DNA of 64,000 nucleotides, from NCBI RefSeq assembly GCF_040802235.1, contig NC_133166.1, positions 992,001 through 1,056,000 of the forward strand. Reading direction: 5' to 3'. The position numbers and the translations under genes are program-made. Positions 35,121 to 49,298 of the stretch are shown piece after piece. The notes beneath the pieces were generated by a model, which saw only the letters and a list, made by a program, of their open reading frames with translations, did no database searches and was not told the DNA's origin. The first letter of the stretch is position 1, and every line of letters starts with the position of its first letter. Source of the DNA: Manis javanica. Taxonomy: Eukaryota; Chordata; Mammalia; Pholidota; Manidae.

Positions 35121-37219
35121 ATGTTGAAGATTGTGCAATGATCTTCTTTCATTTCTCCCAGAACATTCCCATGCAATGAGTCATATTTTAAACATCAGAC
35201 TGCATTTAATTCTGGAAATTATAACCTTATCTCTCTAAAAACATCTTATCTATTAAAAAAGAAACATGCCCAGAAGTGTAATATCTAGGAAAGGATAGCT
35301 ATGTGGAATCAAAAGAAGTTTTGGATCCTGCTTGTAAAAAACTTTCTAATGCATTTCATTTGTTCAGTTGTTTCACATGAATTTTTTCTACCACATGCCA
35401 ACGCAATATACATGTTAATCATGGGCACAAACAATCCCTTGGACAGAAGCTCATGCATGTTCTCCATATCAGCATGTAGGTACATACTCGGGACAGTGGG
35501 AAATTTGAGGTATTTGAAGTATGCGTAGTTTTAAATAAAATAATTTAGAACAATTAGTTCAAAATGAAAGTATGTGCTTCATCTGATATTTTGTTGAGAA
35601 ATACATCAATTTTGCATGTTAAATGAAGTAGTATATATGTATATATGTCTTGACTGTCATTTTGTAGGACTAACATGTTCACATCAAAATTTTCAAAGTG
35701 ATAAAATAACAAGAATACAAGAGAGAGGAAAATAAGAGCATTTTTCAATTGACTACCAACTTTTTGCATTGTTTTAAAAAATGCACTGAGAATATCCATA
35801 ATATACATTTTTCTGTTTGAAAATGCACTAAAAAGCTTAATGCTGCTCACTTATTCGTACTTTATTTTATTTATTTATTTTTTCACTCCCCTATTCATTG
35901 ACTCTGATTTCCTTTCATTTCTGGACAACTCCAAGCTTGTTCTTACCTCAGGGCCTTTGTACTTGCTGTTCCCTGAGTGGAATATTCTTTCCCTCCATTT
36001 AAGCCTCTCCTTAAATGTTACCCTATCATAGGTTAGTTTCCCGGACGATTTTATAGTCACCCTTTTTTCCCCATATATACTCTATGCTCACTCTGCTTTA
36101 CTCTTCACAGTCTTTATTTGCTCCCTTGCTTATTACCTATCTCACCCAAATATTATGTAAACACAGTGAGTGCAATGAGTTTATCAGTTCTCATCACATG
36201 ATCCTCAGTAGCAAAATGAGTATCTGATTTCAAAGTAGATTCTCTGTAAATGTTCTTTAAATGAGCAAATGGTTTAAGCTTTGAGTACCTATGTACAACA
36301 TGTTAAATCTTTGCATTTTAGGATATCCCCAAAATAAATAAATAGACCTTCTAACATTTCAGGAAGCATAGCCAGTTTTCTGTTTTTCTGAGTTATATTT
36401 ATCTACACTTTCTCTCAGTGCTTATATGGCCCACATTGAGGCACAACAATTTTTTGGAAATCACCTCATCATTGAGTAATCCAAATCACCTAATAATCTT
36501 CACATAAAAATGTTATCTATCAAGTGGTAAATAATACATACAAAATGAATGCTAAAAATGATAAAAATCATAAATATAAATAAATATTAAAAGTATTAAA
36601 ATGTGATTATAAAAAGTTAACTGTATGAGTTATTTTGGAAAATTGGTTCATGTTTACTGATTATACATTTAATTGAAATGATTCTAATCTCCATATAGAA
36701 TACAAACTGACAATATCCCTCAGTAATAAACATAATGTACATTTAATATGCTAATAGAGTGCACAATTTTCATACTTCAATTTTGAAGCTCAGGGAGTTC
36801 AATATTATACAATAACAACCCACAACAGTGTGAATTACTTTAACTGATTTAACCTTCAAATTTACTGATTCTTTCCTCTCCCTGCTTAAGGCACTGCTAA
36901 TACCTTCTAGTGAAATTTTCATTTCTCTTGCGCTTTTCAGCTTCACAGTTTGTATCTGACTGCACTTAAAATTTCTGTCTCTTTACTGATATTTACCTTG
37001 TGGAAATATAATACCAATTTCTGTTCTTTTTTTTCTGTTTCGTATATTTTGTTTCTTTGCAAGTCTCTTACTTTTTGTAAAAACTGGACAGTTTAATATT
37101 ACAGTGTGGAAACTATGAAAGTTTAATTCTTGTCCGTTACCAATTTTTTGTGTGGCTGCTTGGATACCATAGCTTCTTTAGTGAGTTTTGTAATATTTTT
37201 TTTAAAGTGTAATCTTTGT
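35121..37219. other. 3' spacer of pseudogene F
   Basis: Collinear with 20511-22739, with small deletions (for example about 40 bases near 35560). No gene is visible. Confidence 0.5.
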
Positions 37220-39380
37220 CTCTCTGGTCTCAGAGGTCTCTATTCCATTACTTATAGTCAGCTCATACTTGGACAAAAATGAGAAGTAACAACTAATACA
37301 AAAACAAGTGTGTACAATGAAATTAATCAGCATATTCCCCACAGGTAGTTTATTTACCTCTTTCTTGGGTAAGTGGGATACGGAGCTCTGGAGGCCCTCA
37401 CAGGGGAAATTACCAGAGAGCTCTGTGTCTCTATAATTCCCTCCATGTCCCCATCAGCCTTTGAAATCCCATACTACTCAACATGACATCACTGCAGAGG
37501 GAGCAGTCGGCATGCTGAACCAGGCTGCTGATCGTTCATTCATTGAGTATTAGTACTTGTTAGCACGCAGAGGCCTTCCCCAGGATTTGCTGTGCACCCA
37601 CAACCATAGTCAGGGAAAACACCCCAAAGTACAAATTCCATTGATTGACTTTAAAATGATCATCTCTGATAGAGATATTTCAAAGACCTTCCCTTACTTG
37701 TTATTTACAGACACAGTTCTGTGAATTTTGTGAGATACTTTTATTTTATTTTACAAATGAAAGAAGGTAACTGACTCCTTGTGAGGTCGCAGGAAGAATG
37801 CAGGGTAGGTGCAGGAATCGCAGAATGTTGGTTTCCTGTCCTCCGTGTCGCCTGCCTTAGACCCCGCGGAGCGTTATGGCCACGACCTGAGCGACAGCTT
37901 CCCTAGAGGTATTTACGCGCCATTCTGCAGCTCACATTCTGATCTCAGAACCTTTAGAACTGACTCTTTCTGCTCTCCCAGCAGACAGGTAAGAACCTAT
38001 ATTCCATAAGCACTTCGTGTGTGTGTGACAAGTAATTCATGCAAAATTAGTGCGGGCAGTTGTACTTAGAGTTATTTAAGAACAGAAATAGATATTTTCA
38101 ATGTTTTCCTAAAATGTTAACATGAAACTGGGATACAAATGTTAAAATTTCCATCAGTAAGACTTGACTGATACTTAGAAATTATCACCCTGCTTTCCCA
38201 AAGATATGAACAAAAAATAATGCAGATGATCCTCTGACTGATCAAGTGGTAATTTTATCTTGTTCACTAAATGTTGGTCTGTCATTAGAGGTAAAAAATT
38301 AACAAACAAACAAAAACAAGTAAACAACAAAAAAGAGCAGAAGACTACAATTATCTTTAAACTACAAAAGCTTCCAATATGAATTAACCAGATTCAAAAG
38401 GCATTCAAAATTTTTTCCTGTAATTTCATGATTATTACTAGCATATATAACATTTGATGGTGAATGCTTAAGAAAATAGACTTTTCCGATGGCAGAAATG
38501 AGAGAAATTATGAGTTTTGGAAAAGGGATGCTCATCCAAGTTAAAATATGGATCTCAAGGAAGAAAATAAGCAAATGAATGGCTCACATGGACTTGCTGG
38601 AACAGCCTATTGTATGAATGATGCAAAAGCAGGTTGGTGAGACTGAGAAATACGGGTCAGCCCGGAAAATCTCCATGGCCTTAGTGGTAGGGTAACGTGA
38701 AGAGGAAGGCTTCCGGACTTCAAAACTCATGCACACCTGAAGCCCTCCAGGTTGCCACCCATTTTTCCCAAGTCAGCATAAAGACGATCATCTCATCCTG
38801 AGAATGATATTATAGCTAGCCCTCATCAGACTGTGCTAAACACCAACATTTCATTGGTTTTAATGCACAACCTTATTTAAATCTCATAATTATAGTATGA
38901 AGTAGGACTCATTACTGTATTTATTTTGTTGATGGAGAGATGAGGTTCATGGTGTTAGGGCAGGACTTAAGGTAGAAATATGCTTAAGACCTAGAGGGTG
39001 AGGCAGCATATGAGGGCTCATGTGACCCTCATCCCAGAGCCCGAGCTCTATACTAATGCTTTGCCTTCTCCTCAGAATTGCCTTTGCTGGTTATATACAT
39101 GCCCCTGCGGCTCCAGTTACCCCACCCACTACTATGCATATGTCTCCCATGTACTTCTCTATAAATCCACAACCACTAAATTTGGAGTGATGGAAATAGT
39201 GAGTAATTGCAAACTGAGTTAAAATCAATAGGATTCAAGTACAGTAAGAGAGTTGGATGTAGGAACCACCCAGTGTTGTTCCAAAGCATGGTGTGCCAAT
39301 TAACACTCTTTTAAATGCAAAAAATAGCCATTTCTTGCATCAGAATTTAAATGAATGTAATAAAAATCAAACTCCTAATA
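37220..39380. repeat. Near-identical block, partner of 22740-24890
   Basis: See the partner block. Differences begin to accumulate near 38930 and again past 39130, where 'ccccctgcggctccagttac' diverges into indels. Confidence 0.75.
37790..37988 (+). promoter_or_regulatory. Predicted non-coding 5' exon of gene G
   Basis: The same exon as at 23300-23497, with donor GTAAGAAC at 37989. It lies about 1.8 kb before the acceptor at 39779-39780. Confidence 0.4.
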
Positions 39381-39810
39381 TTCTTGTGGGAATATAAAGA
39401 ATATACATCTAAAATGTCTAAAGCAGTTCTTGGCAGAGGAGCCCTATTCAGGTACATGCTCTTACTAGGATTAGGTAAAGTGAACTGGCAGATATATTCA
39501 TTCTGGGCAGGCCATCTTGATGAAATTATTTTACTTTCTAAATCTCAGTTTACAAATTTATAAAATTTAAAACCTGGGGAGTTGCTCCATAAAGATCCTT
39601 GGATTCAAGAGCATGTAAATCTATATATAATTAATGCACCAAGTATCACTGTTAAACTCATATTTTTTAACTCTGGAGAACCTTGAAATACAAAATATCA
39701 CCATAATGAAGTAATACATATGCATGTACACTTTTGAATTTAGATTTCTTTGTCATCACCCTGTCCCTCTCTTCTCACAGCGACAGAGCATTTTGAGATT
39801 CTCAGCACTG

Positions 39811-40755
39811 ATGAAGAACAGGACAGAAGTGACACAGTTCATCCTGCTGGGACTCACCAATGACCCAGAACTGCAGGTCCCCCTCTTTATAGTGTTCACA
39901 CTCATCTACCTCATCACTCTGATTGGGAATTTGGGGATCATTGTGTTGATCCTGCTGGACCCTCGTCTCCACACTCCCATGTACGTGTTCCTCAGTAACC
40001 TGTCTCTGGTGGACTTTTGTTACTCTTCAGCTGTCACTCCCAAGGTCATGGCTGGGCTTCTTACAGGGGACAAGGTCATCTCCTACAGTGCATGTGCAGC
40101 CCAGATGTTCTTTTTTGGAGCTTTCGGCACTGTGGAAAATTACCTCTTGGCCTCAATGGCCTATGACCGCTATGCGGCAGTGTGCAAACCCTTACATTAC
40201 ACCACCACCATGACCACAGGTGTGTGTGCATGTCTGTCCACAGGCTCTTATGTCTGTGGTTTCCTGAATTCCTCCATCCACATTGGAGACATCTTCAGCC
40301 TCTCTTTCTGTATGTCCAATGTGGTCCATCACTTTTTCTGTGATATTCCAGCAGTCATAGTTCTCTCTTGCTCCGATAGACATGTGAGTGAGCTGGTTCT
40401 TTTTTATTTAGTCAGCTTCAACATCTTCTTTGCTCTCCTGGTTATATTGATATCCTACATATTCATATTTATCACGATCCTAAAGATGCACTCATCTGCA
40501 GGATACCAGAAGGCTTTATCCACCTGTGCCTCTCACTTCATTGCCGTCTCCATCTTCTATGGAACTGTTATCTTCATGTACTTACAGCCCAGCTCCAGCC
40601 ATTCCATGGACGCAGACAAGATGGCATCTGTGTTCTATGCTATGATCATCCCCATGCTGAACCCTGTGGTCTATAGCCTCCGGAACAAGGAGGTCAAGAA
40701 TGCATTCATCAAGGTGGTTTTGGAGGCCAAATTGTCTTTAGGATTGGGATTTTAA
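39811..40755 (+). CDS. OR5B-like: Olfactory receptor, OR5B-like, gene G (intact)
   Basis: An intact 314-residue odorant receptor. An in-frame ATG exists at 39724, but it lies upstream of the splice acceptor (cttctcacag ending 39780). The conserved start MKNRTEVTQ at 39811 is therefore preferred. OR motifs are complete: N3-[22 protein letters not shown]2 cysteines, [26 protein letters not shown]. Compared with gene D the first hundred codons differ by only about two synonymous bases, whereas the remainder differs at roughly 18 residues, including V to G in TM3 (FFGAFG), N-A to N-S near EL2 and a longer tail ending LSLGLGF. That tail is closer to gene A than to gene D. Confidence 0.95.
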   Translation: MKNRTEVTQFILLGLTNDPELQVPLFIVFTLIYLITLIGNLGIIVLILLDPRLHTPMYVFLSNLSLVDFCYSSAVTPKVMAGLLTGDKVISYSACAAQMFFFGAFGTVENYLLASMAYDRYAAVCKPLHYTTTMTTGVCACLSTGSYVCGFLNSSIHIGDIFSLSFCMSNVVHHFFCDIPAVIVLSCSDRHVSELVLFYLVSFNIFFALLVILISYIFIFITILKMHSSAGYQKALSTCASHFIAVSIFYGTVIFMYLQPSSSHSMDADKMASVFYAMIIPMLNPVVYSLRNKEVKNAFIKVVLEAKLSLGLGF

Positions 40756-43690
40756 TGTCGCACAATAAACAGTAACTTAGTTTCATTAACACGAAAAAGA
40801 ATGGCTGAGATGCCTTGAGGGCTGTTTGTCAAACACTTTATTGAGCATACTTGTTTATTCACTTATTATACATGCATTGTTTCTTACTTATCATGGCAAA
40901 TACAGATAAAATGGCACCAACAAGACCATGACCAGAGGTTCACACATGTGAAACATGAAGATACATACACATAGACATGGAAAATTTGCCTGAATCTAAT
41001 GGAATGTTAGTTTTTAATAATAATAATTTAAATATTTAATCCTTGAATTAGAATAGAAATTTATGTTTAATTTATTTTTACTTCTTTAGCTGAATGTTGT
41101 TTTAAGAGTCTTAGTTTGGCAAGGAAAGTTATCAATGAAAATCATAATGAAAGCATGTGTTTTTACATTTTATTGAAAGATATATTACAGCATCTTAAAT
41201 GAATTAATGTAACTATCTTCACCTAGTAATTTTATAGAACTAACATGCTCACATTACGATATTTAAAAGGATAAAATGTCCAGAGGGTAAGAAAGATGAA
41301 GGAAGGATAAAAGTATTTTTCAGTTTCTTTAGATATTACTACCAACTTTCATACTATTATATCATTCACTGAAGACCAATATTGTACATTTTGCTTCTGG
41401 AAATGCATTGAAATTGTTAATGCTTTTTGCATGTTTGTTTTTGTCAATTTAAATTATTTTTTGTTAATTCACTATTCTTTTACACTACTTCATTCACAGT
41501 GACTTTCTTCCTGTTTCTTTACCACGTGACAACTCCAAACATTTTCCTGCCTCAGGACATTTGTACTTGCTCTTTCGTGTGTAGAATGTTTCCAAGTTCT
41601 ATTAAGGTCATTGCTTAAATGTGACTTTATTGTAGGTATCTTTCCTGACCACCTTTATAAAATAGTAATTTTTATTCACCATGTAAAACTGTTCTTTGTG
41701 TTATTCTTCATAGTCCTTATGAAATGCCACATACCATATTTGTTCACATCTTTATTACCTCTCTCCCCCATCTAGAATTTTAAATCCCATGAAAGAAGTG
41801 GCTTTTACTGTTTTGTTTACAACAGACACTCTGTACCTAAATGAGTATGTTTCAGAGTAGATTCTCAATAGATATCTGGTTAAATAAATGACTCAAATAG
41901 AATAATTAAGATTTGAGTCTAACTCTATCATTTGTTGAATCTTTAAACTATTCACGATGAGAGTTTATCATTCATAATATAAACCTTCTGAATAGACATA
42001 AAATACATTTCAATTTCTGATTTGCTGAAAAGTTTTCATCCACACACTTATTCAGTGCTTACAGTCTGACAATGATTTCCTGGATCCCATAATCAGGTGA
42101 GTTATCTGAAAGAATCTCATCGTTTTTATTTAGAAATGATGTCTTATTAAGTGGCAAGTAACACATCCATAAATACTATTTAGTAAATCATAAAAAGACA
42201 TTAAATATATGATTATTTTTAAGGTTAGCATCAGATTATATTTGAAAATTACTTTATACATATGAAATTAATTTCTAAGTAAATTCTAAAATCTATACAG
42301 AATGTAAACATAAAATATCTATCAATAATAAAGATAATGTACATTTAGTATGATTGTATAATACATAATCTCTGTGATTTTAATTTTAAGCTACAAGGAA
42401 CTCTGTACTCTGTACTATCCAAAACCTACCCACGTCAATGTGTACCCTTTTCTAATTTAGTAGCTCAACAGAATAAAAGGCTTCAATATCTCAATATCCT
42501 TTATGGCTTTACTATGCTAATATTCTCATACTGGTACTTGCAGGACAATACAGTATAACACAAATATTCACTTTTTTCTGAAACTTATGTGATATATTTC
42601 ACTCACACCTCAACTTTAAAAAGTCAATGAGGTAATACCATACACATGTAAGAATGGCCAAAATTTGGAACTCTGATAATACCAAATTTACTTTGGCTGA
42701 ATATGACATATCAGAGTACGTGCATCACTTGTAAATGTACCCCTTTGGTAGGGGGTGTGGGTAATGACATAGTCCATACATGTGCAGGGGCAGGGAGTAT
42801 ATAGGGAATTTCAGTACCTTCCTGTTCACTTTGCTGTGAACGTAAAATTCCTCTGAAAGGTATATATGAAATATACGTCATATAAAAATAAAATAGGAAA
42901 CATAATAAATATAAATAAAATTATAAAAATAAAAATAATGTATAGTATAAAAGAATTTTATCAGTCACTTAATGAGTTGGAGAAGTATTAAATGAGACAA
43001 AATTGAATTCAGACAGTATATAGAAATTACAACATAAAACTGTTCAAAATACCATTTGGAGAAGAAAGAAAAAAAGAAGAAAACAATTTAAGAAAAAGGC
43101 AGAATAACTGAGAAACTCCAAGATATTGTTGTAAAATCCATGAGGGAAGAATAGGGCAAAATTAATTTTCAAATAAAAAATAGTTCCAAAATATGGTACC
43201 TGAATATAGTTACATCCATGTTGAAGAATCACACTTATTTTTGAGAAACAATAATTTTTAATTGGATCTCCTTGTTGTGCAAGTGGAAAAGTAGGGACAA
43301 GAAAAAATTATCTACAATCACAGAGAAAGAAAGAAAATAATAATAATAATCAGGCTTGCATAAGAGTTCTCATCTGCAAAAAAGAATAAAAGTCAGCAGG
43401 CAGCAGACACATATTTTCAAAAGACTGAGGGAAAATAAATGTCATTCCTAATTTCTATACCCAGTTAAACTACTATTTGAGAGCAATGGGGAATCAAGAC
43501 ATTGTCAGATAGACAATAATCACGTAAAGTGAAATAAGTAGAGTGAAAGCGTTTCCACAAGAGAGAAGAGATGCAATATATCATATTGGGGAATTTGGAA
43601 AAAGGAATAAAGCATTTTTCATTTCACTTTTCTCTTTCTCTTTGGTGTTGTTTATCTGCAGCACCATCATTCTATCCTCTTCTCTTTGCT
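40756..43690. repeat. Gene G 3' flank
   Basis: Collinear with the flanks of genes A and D. A candidate AATAAA lies at 40764-40769. About 90 bases after it are missing compared with 26300-26400. The frame at 43543-43914 is not conserved in the paralogous flanks, so it is not called. Confidence 0.6.
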
Positions 43691-45097
43691 TGTTAAGGAT
43701 AATACAGCAAGACAACAAATATATGAATATGCAACTCAATGTATTAAATTATGCCCCTTCATCAGTTTATTTGTTTCTTGCCTGTGTAAGAATAGGAGAA
43801 ACAATAGGCCTTACAGGGTCCTGTTCTGAGAAATCCATGCTTGCACTATTTTATTGTAGTTCTTGTTCATTAAACTCTGAAATCCCATCACAATTCTCCA
43901 TGATATTATTTTAAAAGGACCAGACTCTGAGCAAAGCCCATTTTTGTCATTGTTTATAGAAACGATTGCTGTATTTGTATTATATGCCAGCTCTTCCCCA
44001 AACTGAGTATTTGCAGTGAAATCTGCAACCATAGACAGGGAAACTATCCCAAGATAAAAATTCAATTGATGCATGCTGAAAAAATTAAACCCATACTAAA
44101 ATGTTTTATATGTTCACCCTCAATGGTTGTTCATGGATACAATTCTGCAGAGTATGTGGGAAATTTAATTGCATTCTCTCTTCATCACAAATGAGGAAAC
44201 AGATCAGTAGGAGGTAAACAGTGATCTTTTTCTGTCTCTTTTTTTTCCATCTCCACTTTTCCATCAAAGTCCATTGCTTAGGGACCTTGGAGGCTTTTGA
44301 CCAGTACGTGAGAGAAAGATTCTCCTGTGTTGTTTATACCTTCTTCTCGTCTGAATTGCTGATTTCTGATTCACAATTCAGGATTGTCTTTCCCTTCTTT
44401 TCAGGAGTAAGGTAAGCTTCTGTATTCAATATACATGAATTTCAGTAAAAAATGTACTTGATGCAAAAACAGCAGGGAAGCTACATCTTCTATGAATTTT
44501 TGAGCTTGTCTCTGGCTGCTTGAACACTTTTTCCAAAGCATGGGGTATAAGTAGAGGCTTCTTCAAATGCAAACCATTTTAATCAGCAGAGAGTGGAGTA
44601 ATACTTATCAAATTCTAATGCTGCAAATTCCATGTAGCTAAAATATGATAGATGATACTCTGGTTGAGTAAGTGGTAAAATTCCTCTTGTTCGTTGTATA
44701 TGACTTGTCATGGAAGGGACAACTAACCAAACAGGGTGAAACAACAACGCTTTATACTCCAGAAGGATCACCATGAAGATACCAAAACCTTTACTCCACT
44801 GTCACCAGTATTTTCCCACCATCTGAGCCTTTCATTACTTTCTAATACAGAAAATCTGAGATTGCAGTGAATACAGGCACAGGCACTGGGATCAATTAGA
44901 CACAGGTTTTTATCTTAAACATCTACTCAGAATTTTAAGAAGGCATGTAACCTCTTGAATCCCCATTTTCTTAATTGTAAATTAAATTATATGTATATAC
45001 ATGTATGTGCATACATAGTCTATATTCATTTTTCCTCTATTTCTATCATCTATCATCCATTATCTATACATTTACCTCCACATCTATGAGACATACT
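43691..45097. other. 5' region of pseudogene H, before the L1
   Basis: Aligns with 30175-31370 apart from extra sequence at 43990-44220. Contains the predicted first exon ending at 44411. Confidence 0.55.
44290..44411 (+). promoter_or_regulatory. Predicted 5' exon of pseudogene H
   Basis: Donor GTAAGC at 44412, equivalent to 30712. The L1 inserted between this exon and the OR body, stretching the intron to over 8 kb. Confidence 0.3.
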
Positions 45098-45113
45098 ACA
45101 CATATAATTTTTT
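45098..45113. repeat. L1 target-site duplication, left
   Basis: The sequence acacatataatttttt here matches acacatacaatttta at 51063-51077 with one internal difference. The empty site survives in copy 1 near 31380-31400. Confidence 0.7.
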
Positions 45114-45451
45114 AATTCATTTTATTATCATTAATCTACAATTACATGGAGAACATTATGGTTACTAGGCTCCACCCTTCAACAAGTTCCCCCCACAAAC
45201 CCCATTACAGTCACTGTCCATCAGCATAGTAAGATGCTGTAACTCACTACTTGTCTTCCCTGTGTTGCACATCCCTCTCTATGTGCCCCCCACATTATAC
45301 ATGCTAATCATAAGGCCCCCTTTCTTTTTCCCTGCCCTTATCCCTTCCTTCCCACCCCTCCAGCCCCATCCCTTTCCCTTTGGTAACCGTTAATACATTC
45401 TTGCGTTCTGTGATTCTGCTGCTGTTTTGTTCCTTCAGTTTTTCTTTGTTC

Positions 45452-48400
45452 TTATACTCCACATATGAGTGAAATCATTTGGTACTTGTCTTTCTCCATC
45501 TGGCTTATTTCACTGAGCATAATACCCTCTAGCTCCATCCATGTTGTTGCAAATGGAAGGATTTGTTTTCTTCTTATGGCTGAATAATATTCCATTGGGA
45601 ATATGTGCCACATCTTCTTTATCCATTCATCTATTGATGGACACTTAGGTTGCTTCCATTTCTTAGCTATTGTAAACAGTGCTGCGATAAACATAGGGGT
45701 GCATCTGTCTTTTTCAAACTGGGCTGCTGCATTCTTAGGGTAAATTCCTAGAAGTGGAATTCCTGGGTCAAATGGTATTTCTATTTTGAGCTTTTTGAGG
45801 AACTTCCATACTGCTTTCCACGATGGTTGAACTAATTTGCATTCCCACCAGCAGTGTAGGAGGGTTCCCCTTTCTCTGCAACCTCACCAACATTTGTTGT
45901 TGTTTGTCTTTTGGATGGTAGCCATCCTTACTGGTGTGAGGTGATATCTCATTGTGGTTTTAATTTGCATTTCTCTGATGAATAGCGATGTGGAGCATCA
46001 TTTCATGTGCCTGTTGGCCATCTGAATTTCTTCTTTGGAGAACTGTCTATTCAACTCCTCTGCCCATTTTTTAATTGGATTATTTGCTTTTTGTTTGTTG
46101 AGGTGCATGAGCTCTTTATATATTTTGGATGTCAACCCTTTATTGTATCTATCATTTATGAATACATTCTCCCATACTGTAGGGTAACTTTTTGTTCTAT
46201 TGACGGTGTCCTTTGCTGTACAGAAGCTTTTCAGCTTGATATAGTCCCATTTGTTTACTTTTGTTTTTGTTTCCCTTGCCTGGGGAGATATGTTCATGAA
46301 GAAGTCGCTCATGTTTATGTCCAAGAGATTTTTGTCTATGTTTTTTTCTAAGAGTTTTATGGTTTCATGACTTACATTCAGGTCTTTGATCCATTTCGAA
46401 TTTACCTTTGTGTATGGGGTTAGACAGTGATCCAGTTTCATTCTCCTACATGTAGCTGTCCAGTTTTGCCAACACCATCTATTGAAGAGACTGTCATTTA
46501 CCCCATTGTATGTCCATGGTGCCTTTATCATATATTAATTGACCATATATGTTTGGATTAATATCTGGGGTCTCTATTCTGTTCCACTGGTCTGTGGCTC
46601 TGTTCTTGTGCCAGTACCAAACTCTCCTGATTACTGTGGCTTTGTAGTAGAGCTTGAAGTTGGAGAGCAAGAACCCCCACCCCCCACTTCATTCTTCCTT
46701 CTCAGGATTGCTTTGACTCTTCGGGGTCTTTGGTGTTTCCATATGAATTTTTGAACTATTTGTTCTAGTTCATTGAAGAATGTTGTTAGTAATTTGATAG
46801 GGATTGCATCAAATCTGTATATTGCTCTGGGCAGGAAGGCCATTTTGACTATGTTAATTCTTCCCAGCCAGGAGCATGGGATGAGTTTCCATTTGTTAGT
46901 GACCTCTTTAACTTCTCTTAAGAGTATCTTAAAGTTTTCAGGGTATAGGTCTTTCACTTCCTTGGTTAGGTTTATGCGTAAGGATTTTTTTTTTTGATGC
47001 AATTGTGAATGCAATTGCTTTCCTGATTTCTCTTTCTATTAGTTCATTATTAGCGTATAGGAAAGCCACAGATTTCTGTGTGTTAATTTTGTATCCTGCA
47101 ACTTTGCTGAATTCCGATATTAGTTCTAGTAGTTCTGGAGTGGAGTCTTTAGGGTTGTTTATGTATAGTATCATGTCATCTGCAAATAGTGACAGTTTAA
47201 CTTCTTCTTTACCAATCTGGATTCCTTGTATTTCTTTGTTTTGTCTAATTGCTATGGCTAGGACCTCCAGTACTATGTTGAATAACAGTAGGGAGAGTGG
47301 GCATCCCTGTCTTGTTCCCAATCTCAGAGGAAAAGCTTTCAGCTTTTCACTGTTCAGTATGATGTTCGCTGTGGGTTTATCATATATGGCCTTTATTACG
47401 TTGAGGTACCTGCCCTCTACACCCATTTTGTTGAGAGTTTTTATCATGAGTGGATGTTGAATTTTGTCAAATGCTTTTTCAGCATCTATGGAGATGATCA
47501 TGTGGTTTTTGTCCTTTTTGTTGATGTGGTGGATGATGTTGATGGATTTTTTAATGTTGTACCATCCTTGCATCCCTGGGATGAATCCCACTTGGTCATG
47601 GTGCACGATCCTTTTGATGTATTTTTGAATCCAGTTTGCTAATATTTTGTTGAGTATTTTTACATCTGCATTCATCAGGGATATTGGTCTGTAGTTTTCT
47701 TTTATGGTGGGGTCTTTGCCTGGTTTTGGTATTAGGGTGATGTCGGCTTCATAGAATGAGTTTGGGAGTATTCTCTCCTCTTCTATTTTTTGGAAAACTT
47801 TAAGGACAATGGGTATTTTATCTTCTCTGTATGTCTGATAAAATTCTGAGGTAAATCCATCTGGCCCAGGGGTTTTGTTGTTGGGTAGTTTTTTTATTGC
47901 CACTTCAATTTCTTTGCTGGTAATTGGTTTGTTTAGATTTTGTGTTTCTTCCTTGGTCAGTCTTGGAAGGTTGTATTTTTCCAGGAAGTTGTCCATTATT
48001 CCTAGGTTTTCCAGCTTCTTAGCATACAGGTTTTCATAGTAGTCTCTAATAATTCTTTGTATTTCTGTTGGGTCCATTGTGATGTTTCTTTTCTCATTTC
48101 TGATTTTTTTCATGTTTGTTGATTCTCTTTTCTCTTAATAAGTCAGGCTAGAGGCTTATCTGTTTTTTTAATTTTCTCAAAGAACCAGCTCTTCGTTTCA
48201 TTGATTTTTTCTATTGTTTTATTCTTCTCAATTTTATTTATTTCTTCTCTGATCTTTATTATGTCCCTCCTTCTGCTGACTTCAGGCTTCATTCGCTCTT
48301 CTTTTTCCAATTTGATAACTGTGACGTTAGACTATTCATTTGGGTTTGTTCTTCCTTCTTTAAATATGCCTGGATTGCTATATACTTTCCTCTTAAAACT

Positions 48401-49298
48401 GCTTTTGCTGCGTCCCACAGAAGTTGGGTCTTTGTGTTGCTGTTGTCATTTATTTCCATATATTGCTGGATCTCCATTTTAATTTGGTCATTGATCCATT
48501 GACTATTTAGGAGTGTGTTATTAATCCTCCATGTGTTTGTGAGCCTTTTTGCTTTCTTTGTACAATTTATTTCTAGTTTTATACCTTCGTGGTCTGAAAA
48601 TTTGGTAGAATTTCAATCTTTTGGAATTTACTGAGCCTCTTTTTGTGGCCTAGCATGTGGTCTAGTCTGGAGAATGTTCCATGTGCACTTGAGAAGAATG
48701 TGTATCCTGTTGCTTTTGGGTGTAGAGTTCTGTAGATGTCTATTAGGTCCATCTCTTCTAGTGTGTTGTTCAGAGCCTCTGTGTCCTTACTTATTTTCTG
48801 TCTGGTGGATCTGTCCTTTGGAGTGAATGGTGTATTGAAGTCTCCTAAAATGAATGCACTGCATTCTATTTCCTCCTTTGGTTCTGTTAGTATTTGTTTC
48901 ACATATGCTGGTGCTCCTGTGTTGGGTGCATATATATTTATAATAGTTATATCTTCTTGTTGGACTGAGCCCTTTATCATTATGTATTGTCCTTCTTTAT
49001 CTCTTGTTACTTTCTTTGTTTTGAAGTCTATTTTGTCTGATACTAGTACTGCAACACCTGCTTTTTTCTCTCTATTGTTTGCATGAAATATCATTTTCCA
49101 TCCCTTCACTTTTAGTTTGTGCATGTCTTTGGGTTTGAGGTGAGTCTCTTGTAAGCAGCATATAGATGGGTCTTGTTGTTTTATCCATTCAGTGACTCTA
49201 TGTCTTTTGATTGGTGCATTCAGTTCATTTACATTTAGGGTGATTATCAATAGGTATGTACTTATTGCCATTTCAGGCTTTAGATTCATGGTTACCAA
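45452..49298 (-). pseudogene. L1 ORF2 (endonuclease-reverse transcriptase), broken
   Basis: ORF2p makes the target nick and reverse-transcribes L1 RNA. The endonuclease domain is readable from 49298 to 48579 (ITLNVNELN, QETHLKPKD, GDFNTPFTPKDRS, SRLDHML near its end). The reverse transcriptase follows from 48113 to 46938 with [18 protein letters not shown] and the catalytic FADDMILYI. The C-terminal part lies at 46531-45998 and 45694-45452 (MEYYSAIRRKQILPFATTW). Frame changes fall near 48570-48480, 48120, 46990, 46630-46540 and 45900-45700, so at least four or five disruptions. A weak initiator context at 49298 adds a few residues before the usual start. Confidence 0.9.

Noticed and set aside
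43543-43914. 123-codon frame before the 5' exon of pseudogene H
   Set aside because: Not conserved in the homologous positions 29150-29290 and 30180-30420, which are arranged differently. It is a chance frame.
46773-49086. Plus-strand open frames of 70-150 codons within both L1s (e.g. 47005-47460, 48736-49086, 61879-62304)
   Set aside because: They are antisense shadows of L1 ORF2. They resemble each other only because the two L1s are related.
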